From Bacillota bacterium (GTDB lineage: Bacteria > Bacillota > Clostridia > Christensenellales > SZUA-584), in contig JAEWQS010000041.1 in NCBI GenBank assembly GCA_023399095.1, forward strand, positions 1 through 5,579: a DNA stretch of 5,579 nucleotides, in the 5' to 3' direction. Both the position numbers and the translations under genes were made by a program. Position 1 is the stretch's first letter. Every line of letters begins with the position of its first letter. The notes beneath the pieces are model-generated. The model worked only from the letters and a program-made list of their open reading frames with translations. It made no database searches and was not told the origin of the DNA. Below are positions 1 through 5,400 of the stretch, one piece after another.

Positions 1-1
1 G

Positions 2-88
2 TTTCGAGTTCACAAAGACGATTTGATGAAGTGGCTTGACAACCAAAAATCATCAAAGGAAGTGAATTTCATTGGAAAAAAGAAATAA
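2..88 (+). CDS. Excisionase-family DNA-binding protein, C-terminal end only (partial)
   Basis: The reading frame is open from the window edge to a TAA at 86-88 and gives 28 residues beginning FRVHKDDLMKWLDNQKSSKE. The pattern F-R-[VI]-H-K-D-D-L-x-x-W-L is the typical end of the small winged-helix (MerR/Xis-like) domain of Tn916-type excisionases, which bind next to attachment sites and steer the integrase towards excision. The gene overlaps the following recombinase gene by 17 bp, which fits translational coupling of xis and int. Only the last part is visible, so the start, full length and intactness are unknown. The excisionase reading rests on this short motif plus the neighbouring recombinase; another small helix-turn-helix protein remains possible. 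Confidence 0.6.
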   Translation, partial: FRVHKDDLMKWLDNQKSSKEVNFIGKKK

Positions 89-551
89 AGGTACCGGATG
101 TATATACTTCCGAGAAGATAAAGACCAATATGAAGGCAGAATAATAATCGGATCAAAGTATAATGGTAAACCAATTTTCAAGTATGTTACGGGAAAAAGA
201 AAAACTGATGTACAGCGTCAGTTAACCAATATTCGAGCACAACTTGATAACGATATTGTATTCTGCTCAACAAAAGGAACACATATAAGTTTTCGCAACT
301 TTAACAGGGCACTTGAAACGATTTGCAAAAAAGCAAGCGTTCCAAGAATATCAGCAAACATAACGCGCCACACCTATGCGACTGTTGCAGCGGTAAACAA
401 AGCTGAGTTAAAAACTCTTGCAGACATCTTGGGACATAAGGATGTATCGACAACATACAATAATTACGTCCATCCGGCCAAAGAAAAGGCAAAAGAAGTT
501 GCGGAACTTGTGAGCTTATCCATGAAAAAAACCGACAATAAACCGACTTAA
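72..551 (+). CDS. Tyrosine recombinase/integrase with large internal deletion (likely inactive)
   Basis: The 159-residue product joins two separated parts of a phage/ICE integrase. Residues about 5-58 (GTGCIYFRE, YNGKPIFKYVTGKRK) resemble the N-terminal arm-type DNA-binding domain. From about residue 61, DIVFCSTKGTHISFRNFNRA begins the last third of the catalytic domain, with R99 in ITRHTYAT, H122 in ILGHKDVSTT and the putative nucleophile Y132 in NNYVH. The core-binding domain and the first catalytic Arg and Lys are absent, so about 200 or more residues are missing compared with the usual 350-400. The His of the HxxR box is replaced by Asn (N96). The frame stays open across the junction near nt 250. 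The start is TTG at 72, chosen because AAGGAAG (56-62) precedes it at suitable spacing. Strand exchange activity is very unlikely; a residual DNA-binding role cannot be excluded. Effectively this is a pseudogene. Confidence 0.8.
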   Translation: MEKRNKGTGCIYFREDKDQYEGRIIIGSKYNGKPIFKYVTGKRKTDVQRQLTNIRAQLDNDIVFCSTKGTHISFRNFNRALETICKKASVPRISANITRHTYATVAAVNKAELKTLADILGHKDVSTTYNNYVHPAKEKAKEVAELVSLSMKKTDNKPT

Positions 552-591
552 AAACCGACTTATCGGTTAAAAACCGATAACACAAGTCGGT
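530..591. repeat. AACCGA repeat cluster with nested palindrome at the 3' end of int
   Basis: AACCGA occurs at 530, 541, 553 and 572 in direct orientation and as the inverse TCGGTT at 563, with a further TCGGT at 587. The last copies form a nested palindrome. ATCGGTT (562-568) pairs with AACCGAT (572-578) around a 3-base AAA loop. Outside it ACCGACTT (554-561) pairs with AAGTCGGT (584-591), with AACAC left as a one-sided bulge. The first copies lie inside the last codons of the integrase. No T-run follows, so it is not a standard terminator. Short direct repeats beside int are often arm-type binding sites for the recombinase or excisionase; that role is inferred here. Confidence 0.6.
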
Positions 592-623
592 ACGATCTAA
601 CACTTTACGAATTTAACAGTCGA

Positions 624-664
624 TAAGAAAAGCCCGAAAATGCCTTTAAATAGGCTTTTCGAGC
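624..664 (-). terminator. Rho-independent terminator of tRNA-Thr
   Basis: Read on the minus strand, the nine bases 664-656 (GCTCGAAAA) pair with 640-632 (TTTTCGGGC), using one G-U pair. The stem continues with 655-653 (GCC) against 644-642 (GGC) past a single bulged A, closing a loop of eight bases. A T-run (TTTTCTTAT) follows immediately. It begins 9 bases beyond the tRNA 3' end. On the plus strand the same stem has one C-A mismatch and a weaker tail, so it may also stop transcripts leaving the integrase gene, but less well. Confidence 0.8.
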
Positions 665-672
665 AATTTGAG

Positions 673-748
<76 letters not shown>

Positions 749-771
749 GCTGAAAAAATGCTGCGAATGCT

Positions 772-800
772 ATTATAATGCATCCACAGTGGTATTTCAA
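772..800 (-). promoter_or_regulatory. Sigma-70-type promoter of tRNA-Thr
   Basis: On the minus strand TTGAAA (800-795) and a perfect TATAAT (777-772) are separated by exactly 17 bp. The expected transcription start, about 7 bases further on, leaves a 5' leader of roughly 17 nt before the mature tRNA end at 748. The -35 box differs from TTGACA at one position. The rest of the gap between the tRNA and the fumarase beta stop codon (749-853) shows no further gene and no convincing terminator, so fumarase transcripts might also read into the tRNA. Confidence 0.85.
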
Positions 801-853
801 GTGTTTTTATACGGCAAAGCGGCGAAACGCGCATACCGGCTATGAGAGTCCTT

Positions 854-1378
854 TTAGCGGTCGTATACACTGTTTCCTTGGCTGTCAATCGCGACAATCA
901 GCGGCACGTGATCGAACGTTAATAGCCTGATGGCTTCTGCCTCAAGGTCGGCAAACGCGATGTCTTTTGCTGCTGTGATGTGCGAAGCGATAAGAGCGCC
1001 CGCGCCGCCCACGGCCGCAAAATAGACCGCGTTGTTGCGAATGATGGCGTCACGAACGTCCTGTGAGACGGGGCCTTTGCCCACAACAAAGTGAAGCCCC
1101 ATATCGTATAGCGTGGGCGCATATGCGTTCATGCGTGACGAGGTGGTGGGCCCGCACGAGTTGATTGCACGCCCCGGCATATCGGGGCAGGGGCCCGCGT
1201 AATAAATACCGCTTCCGGCGATCTCAAACGGCAATGGTTTGCCATTTTGTATCATCGTGTACAGACGCGCATGCGCTGCGTCGCGCGCGGTATATACCGT
1301 GCCTGAAAGCGTGATACTATCGCCTGCGCGAAGGCTGCGTCTTATGTCGGCGCTGAGTGGCGTTTTTAAATCTGTCAT
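854..1378 (-). CDS. fumB: Class I fumarate hydratase, beta subunit (C-terminal domain)
   Basis: This 174-residue protein is the beta partner of an oxygen-sensitive [4Fe-4S] fumarase, which reversibly hydrates fumarate to L-malate in the cytoplasm. It matches the family's small swivelling domain throughout: TARDAAHARL (30-39), YYAGPCPDMPGR (59-70), SCGPTTSSRM (74-83), VVGKGPVS (98-105), GGAGAL (124-129) and VAIDSQGNSVY (162-172). Arg32, Thr78, Arg82 and Lys101 lie in the segments that supply substrate-binding residues in characterised class I fumarases. The length is normal. The ATG at 1376-1378 is chosen because TAAGGAG lies 6 bases upstream; an in-frame extension to 1546 would overlap the alpha gene and has no family similarity. 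The alpha gene ends 10 bp upstream. L(+)-tartrate dehydratase and mesaconase share the fold, so the substrate is a family-level call. The symbol follows the two-subunit convention and is not the E. coli isozyme FumB. Confidence 0.93.
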   Translation of the reverse strand: MTDLKTPLSADIRRSLRAGDSITLSGTVYTARDAAHARLYTMIQNGKPLPFEIAGSGIYYAGPCPDMPGRAINSCGPTTSSRMNAYAPTLYDMGLHFVVGKGPVSQDVRDAIIRNNAVYFAAVGGAGALIASHITAAKDIAFADLEAEAIRLLTFDHVPLIVAIDSQGNSVYDR

Positions 1379-1384
1379 GTGATG

Positions 1385-1391
1385 CTCCTTA
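1385..1391 (-). promoter_or_regulatory. Ribosome binding site of the fumarase beta subunit
   Basis: TAAGGAG on the minus strand overlaps the TAA stop codon of the alpha gene (1391-1389) and ends 6 bases before the beta ATG. It fixes the beta start at 1378. It also implies that ribosomes finishing alpha are placed to start beta, which suits equal production of two subunits of one enzyme. Confidence 0.85.
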
Positions 1392-2225
1392 CAGCGTGGC
1401 GCTTGCGTGGCGTGACGCGTGGCACTGAAAATTGACAGCCACCGGCAGCCCCGCAATGTGTGTCGGGTATTTGGCGATATGAACCGCAAGGCAGTAGTTG
1501 CTGCCGCCAAAGCCCATCGCGCCGATACCAAGTGCATTGATCTCATTTGTTAGGCTGCTTTCCAGTTCCGCCAAAAACGCATCGGCGTTGACGCTGCCGA
1601 TATCGCGCAGCAGCTGCTTTTTGGACATTAGTGCGCATTTTTCAAACGTACCGCCGATGCCAATGCCCAGCACGACAGGCGGGCACGGGCTGCCGCCTGC
1701 GGCTTTTACACTGTCGATGATGAAGCGCTTGATGCCCTCCAAACCGTCGCTGGGCTTGAGCATAGCAATTTTGCTCATGTTCTCGCTGCCAAAGCCCTTG
1801 GGCGCCACGGTGATGGTAAGCTTGTCGCCGGGGACAATATCGCAGTGTATGACGGCGGGTGTGTTATCGCCTGTGTTTTTGCGCGTGATGGGATCAAGCA
1901 CGGACTTCCTCAAATACCCCTGGTCGTAGGCTTGACGAACGCCTTCATTAACGGCAGCATCCAGCACGCCACTTAAATGCACGTCCTGCCCGATCTCAAG
2001 GAATACCACGGCCATGCCAGTGTCTTGGCAGTACGGCATTTGGGTCTCCTTCGCTATCTGCGCGTTGAGCTTAAGCTGTTTAAGCGCTTCCTTGGCAGGA
2101 GGACAGACTTCCTGCTCATATGCCTTGTCAATCGCGTCCAAAACGTCACGTCCCGGCATGCGGCATGCGGACAAAAAAAGATCGCGCACGGTATTCGTGA
2201 TATCGGATGTTTCAATGGTACGCAT
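1389..2225 (-). CDS. fumA: Class I fumarate hydratase, alpha subunit ([4Fe-4S]-binding)
   Basis: This 278-residue protein carries the iron-sulfur cluster and most of the active site of a two-subunit fumarase. Three cysteines sit in the family's cluster motifs: Cys66 in MPYCQDTG, Cys181 in GGSPCPPVV and Cys268 in VNFQCHASRHA. Asp68, Arg106 (GYLRKS), NTGDNTPAV (117-125), KGFGSENMS (143-151), GIGIGGTFEKC (187-197) and His256 (PTHIAGLP) are also where the family expects them. The length is normal and the frame intact. The ATG at 2225 is preceded by AAAGGAAA at about 5 bases. It forms an operon with the beta gene (10-bp gap). In anaerobes the enzyme serves the reductive branch of the citric acid cycle or amino-acid fermentation; which applies here cannot be seen. 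Tartrate dehydratase alpha is the main alternative. The symbol follows the two-subunit convention. Confidence 0.94.
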   Translation of the reverse strand: MRTIETSDITNTVRDLFLSACRMPGRDVLDAIDKAYEQEVCPPAKEALKQLKLNAQIAKETQMPYCQDTGMAVVFLEIGQDVHLSGVLDAAVNEGVRQAYDQGYLRKSVLDPITRKNTGDNTPAVIHCDIVPGDKLTITVAPKGFGSENMSKIAMLKPSDGLEGIKRFIIDSVKAAGGSPCPPVVLGIGIGGTFEKCALMSKKQLLRDIGSVNADAFLAELESSLTNEINALGIGAMGFGGSNYCLAVHIAKYPTHIAGLPVAVNFQCHASRHASATL

Positions 2226-2230
2226 AATTG

Positions 2231-2282
2231 TTTCCTTTATATATGATGCGTCAATTATAATGGATGGGGATAAATAAGTAAA
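2231..2282 (-). promoter_or_regulatory. Probable promoter and ribosome binding site of the fumarase operon
   Basis: On the minus strand a perfect TATAAT lies at 2259-2254. Seventeen bases upstream is TTTACT (2282-2277), a weak -35 that matches TTGACA at four of six positions. The ribosome binding site AAAGGAAA (2238-2231) precedes the ATG at 2225. If this promoter is used, the leader is only about 20 nt and lies downstream of the structured repeats at 2281-2394. The -10 is convincing; the -35 is only suggestive. Confidence 0.55.
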
Positions 2283-2306
2283 CCTTGCGGCTAATGAGCC
2301 GCGAGG
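2271..2306 (-). terminator. Possible terminator between the CotH gene and the fumarase operon
   Basis: On the minus strand CCTCGCGGCT (2306-2297) pairs with AGCCGCAAGG (2292-2283) around the loop CATT, with one C-A mismatch at the fourth pair. The T-rich stretch TTTACTTATTTA follows. This is the only hairpin in the intergenic region with a T-rich tail on the coding strand of the CotH gene. It lies about 190 bp past that gene's stop codon and directly abuts the fumarase promoter. The mismatch and interrupted T-run make it a moderate candidate. Confidence 0.4.
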
Positions 2307-2394
2307 CGAGCTTGTCGAAAAACCTACGGTTTTTCGCCAGTTTACCGGTTTTACTTGTTCCTAGTAAACTCGAAACTGCGAAAAACCGCAAGGT
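2281..2394. repeat. Intergenic mosaic of competing inverted repeats
   Basis: Several perfect or near-perfect inverted repeats overlap here. CCTTGCGGCT (2283-2292) pairs with AGCCGCGAGG (2297-2306), with one G-U on the plus strand. CGAAAAACC (2316-2324) pairs with GGTTTTTCG (2328-2336) around a three-base loop. GGTTTTTCGC (2328-2337) also pairs with GCGAAAAACC (2378-2387). AGTTTAC (2339-2345) pairs with GTAAACT (2364-2370). ACCTTGCGG (2282-2290) pairs with CCGCAAGGT (2386-2394). Since segments are shared, the local hairpins and the long-range pairings exclude each other. No protein is encoded. It could be a repetitive extragenic element or a folded 3' UTR. Confidence 0.65.
2287..2307 (+). repeat. 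Hairpin repeat unit, copy 1
   Basis: GCGGCT, then AATGA, then GCCGCGAGGC. The unit recurs at 2465-2484 with identical arms and only the loop changed. It also forms part of the possible terminator described above. Confidence 0.6.
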
Positions 2395-2427
2395 GTGGGC
2401 TGCGCGGGCACAGCCCGTCTTGCCCAC
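2395..2427. repeat. GC-rich nested hairpin
   Basis: GTGGGC (2395-2400) pairs with GCCCAC (2422-2427), enclosing CGGGC (2405-2409) paired with GCCCG (2413-2417) around ACA. An alternative register pairs GGGCTG (2397-2402) with CAGCCC (2411-2416). No T-run follows on either strand, so it is not a classical terminator. A smaller AT-rich hairpin, AGACT (2441-2445) with AGTCT (2454-2458), lies alongside. Confidence 0.5.
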
Positions 2428-2464
2428 GAATTATATTTAAAGACTTTTTTGACAGTCTGATCTC

Positions 2465-2484
2465 GCGGCTTATGGCCGCGAGGC
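2465..2484 (+). repeat. Hairpin repeat unit, copy 2
   Basis: GCGGCT, then TATG, then GCCGCGAGGC, the same unit as at 2287-2307. The full stem here is CTCGCGGC (2462-2469) with GCCGCGAG (2475-2482), eight perfect pairs around TTATG. It starts 9 bases after the CotH stop codon on that gene's strand. No T-run follows, so it more likely protects the mRNA end or is a dispersed repeat than terminates transcription. Confidence 0.6.
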
Positions 2485-2492
2485 TTTGTGTG

Positions 2493-5400
2493 TTAGCCGT
2501 TCGGGAACAGTTCGCTGATTTCATCGTCCGAAAGATCAAAGTACTTTTTGAGCCCGCTGATGACATACTTGCGCCTGTCAATCAGGTCTTGCCGCATACC
2601 CGCAACTTGGCCTTCCCAATAGTCCATGGAACGCGGTTGTCCCCACTGCTCGATCGTGCGTGGCATCTCGGTTCGGGCAGACGCTGCCATCTCATCGAAA
2701 AGCGAGATTAGCTTTTCTTCGGTGAGCACTGTGTTCATCACTTCCGCATAACGCTTGATGAACGCATCGCACCACTCCGGATTCTTTCTAAACGCGTAGT
2801 AAAGCCCTGTGTCGACAAACGTCTGTGAACCGTCTTCTCTAATTTGGCCGACGTTAAGACCTGAGGGGTTGAAAAAGCTGCCGAGGTTAAAGCCGGTTAT
2901 GCCGCTGTTTAGCGCCAAATCAAGATCGTAAAACAGCGGACGCCACCGAAGCGCGTTGTCCGATGTGTGGGCATATTTCTGGTTGTAATAATCATCGCTT
3001 AAGAAAAAGGTCGAAGCGATCAGGTAATCCATGAAATAATCCGAATCAGCAATCTCGGTGTATTCCGCAAACCGGTCCGCGTCCGCCATGTTCCCTCTCG
3101 ACATATTGAGTGCGTGTTTGATATTTTTATCTCCAACGAATGTCCATTCGTTGCGCGCCATGTCTATCTTATCGCGGTCGATGCCGTATTTAGATACAAG
3201 GTAATCCTCGTTTTGGTTCTCCTTGAACTCATATAGGCCGTAGTATTCGCCGTTAATATAGACAACGGCAAACTTGGTTTGCATGTTATCAATATTCATG
3301 CCATTGACGGCCATATGAAAATAGGCGTCTCTTAAACGCGTGCTAGCATAATCCTGTCCCATATTGCGGAGCGACAGCGATCTAAATGCGTTGATATTAT
3401 ATCCTTCAAAGAATGGGTAGGTCACCTCGCTCTGGCCATAGCCGCCGCGCAGGTACAGATTGATAGATTTTTGGGCGTGAGTCCTTGTTCCTGCGCCCGC
3501 GATGCGAAAGCCTGCGGGGAACCTCACGCCGAGTGTGCCGTCCGCCTCGTAGTATTCCACATAGCCTGCGCGTTCGCGCTTGTCTTGCCGTACCTGACTG
3601 CCGAAAACCCAGCGTAAATCACTTTCCGTCATCGACAGGCAAACCACGGGCAACGAGTGCTTTTCTCCAAAAAGGTAAGTGGCTACCGTCTCCTCACTTG
3701 CGAGCTTGCCGTCCGCGACAGCGATGGCTCTGACAGTCTGCGTTTCGTTGATTGTGATGGGGCTGGTATATGGTGTGGATTCGGATGAAGGCGTGGAGCC
3801 ATCCAGCGTGTAGTAGATCGATGCGTTTGGCGTGGTGGTGCTCATCTCAAGCGTCACGGGTGCTTCCTTATAACCGCCGATAGTCGATAAAAGCGGCGCT
3901 GCACAATAGCCGCTGACGGTGTCGCCCGAGTTTGGCTCGCCCTTCGTGGGCGTGTTAAAAAAAGCCACAGTGTTTGTCTCTCCGTCCGGTAAGCGTCCGC
4001 GTGACACGCCGGGGCGCAGCACACCTGTATCAAACTGATCCAGCACAAGCCCCTGCGCGTTGGAGAGATAGAGCGTTTCACCGGATAATGAGATACCAAG
4101 CGTTCCCAATACATCTTCCTTTTCATAGCCCTCGACGACCTTGTAGCCGTTCGCAGATACGCTTGCGCTGCCCACGGGCCATTTGGTAAGATCGCTGCGC
4201 GAGTCAGAAAGGTAGTAGCCTGTAATATCCATGTCGTCAGGCGTGCCGTTGTATAGCTCCACCCAATCACTATCGCCGCTCTTGGCCTTGCTCACGCTGG
4301 ACACTTCATTGATCACAAGATAAGAACTGCCGCCTGTGGCGGCAATTTCTGTGAAGCCATGTGTGCTGTTGGGTGCGAGCGGTGTGGGCTGCGGGTAATA
4401 CAGCCAGCTGCCGTCTGCAGACAGCCCAAAGGCGATGTTGTCTTTTGTTTCCGCGGGCAGATCCACTGTCTGCACCGTGCAGGAGACAAGATTTGTGAGG
4501 AAAAGCTGCGTTTCGTCGCTGCCAAGCTTAAAGTTTGCGTGCAGCTCGTTTTCGCTTTTGTCCTTGCCGGACAGATACACAATCAGATAAGCGTCCGGTG
4601 CAAGCTCCGTATCCGGCAGACGCCATCTTAAGAGCTTGTTTTTGTCGTCTGAAAGCGCATAATCGCTAAGATGAACCGCACTGCCCGATGTGTTGTGCAG
4701 CTCAACCCATGATGAGCGCTCACCGTCCTCGTCGATGATTGAGTAGCTGTTTTTTAGAAGAACTTCGTTAATCGTTATGTCGCTAACACCGTCCGCGATA
4801 CTGACGGATTGTGCATAATTCGTGCTGTTGGTCTGACCGGGCGTCGGCTGTGTGTAATACACAATATCGCCGTTTTCGCCGTGTCCCGCCGATATTCCCG
4901 CAAGCAGACCCTCCTCCCAAGTGATTCTGTCAACCACAATGCCAAAGACGTTGAGAACAGCGACAGTGGTTTCTCCATCACTAATTTTAAACGGAATCTC
5001 ATCTTTCCCTTCAAGGCCGGTGAACCGAAGCACCGTGTATTCGCCTGCGCCAAGCTCCATTTTCGGCAGCTTTGCCTTTTTGGGATCGGAGAGATTTTCA
5101 GTCACGTAATAGTTGGAAAGATCGATGGGTTTATCGCCCGAATTATATAACTCGATCCAAGAATACGGATCGGAATCGGATACGCTTTGCGGCAAAACCT
5201 CGCTGATTTTGAGCACGTCGTTTTGCTGTGCACTGATTTCCTCCAGTGAGGCAAAGCCTTGCGTCACGTTGGCCTGCCCGGGCGTGGGGGATGGGAAGAA
5301 CATATATGTGCCGTCTTCACTGATACCGTACGAAATGTCCGTTTCCAGCTCGGGAACGGTCAGCTCCTGTATGGTGGCAAAAGGAGACGTCAGCGTGAGC

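Larger units (their letters stand above)
1..600. mobile_element. Right-hand end of an integrated element (remnant of an integration module)
   Basis: This stretch contains an excisionase-like tail followed by an overlapping, internally deleted tyrosine recombinase. It is visibly more AT-rich than the rest of the window: 60-base samples at 1-60 and 121-180 are about 38% and 30% GC, against about 57% at 1021-1080. An xis-int pair pointing at the 3' end of a tRNA gene is the usual layout at one end of an integrative conjugative element, prophage or genomic island. The element would extend leftwards out of the window. No attachment-site duplication can be shown, because the other end is not visible. 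The boundary given here is approximate and could lie anywhere between the int stop codon and the tRNA 3' end. Confidence 0.45.

Noticed and set aside
530..591. Rho-independent terminator of the integrase gene
   Set aside because: The nested stem is not followed by a T-run on either strand; the bidirectional candidate at 624-664 is better.
301..603. Open frame of 100 codons on the minus strand opposite the integrase gene
   Set aside because: It is antisense to a recognisable integrase, its cysteine-rich translation resembles no known family, and no ribosome binding site supports it.
1379..1546. In-frame N-terminal extension of the fumarase beta gene to an ATG at 1546
   Set aside because: It would overlap the alpha gene by more than 150 bp, encodes arginine/histidine-rich sequence unlike the family, and the ATG at 1378 has an excellent ribosome binding site.
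1498..2277. Plus-strand open frames opposite the fumarase alpha gene
   Set aside because: The opposite strand has a clear family match with all cluster cysteines, so these are shadow frames.
2281..2492. CRISPR-like array or phage attachment site in the repeat-rich intergenic region
   Set aside because: The repeats are short palindromes at irregular spacing with no regular spacers, and no recombinase or cas gene is adjacent.
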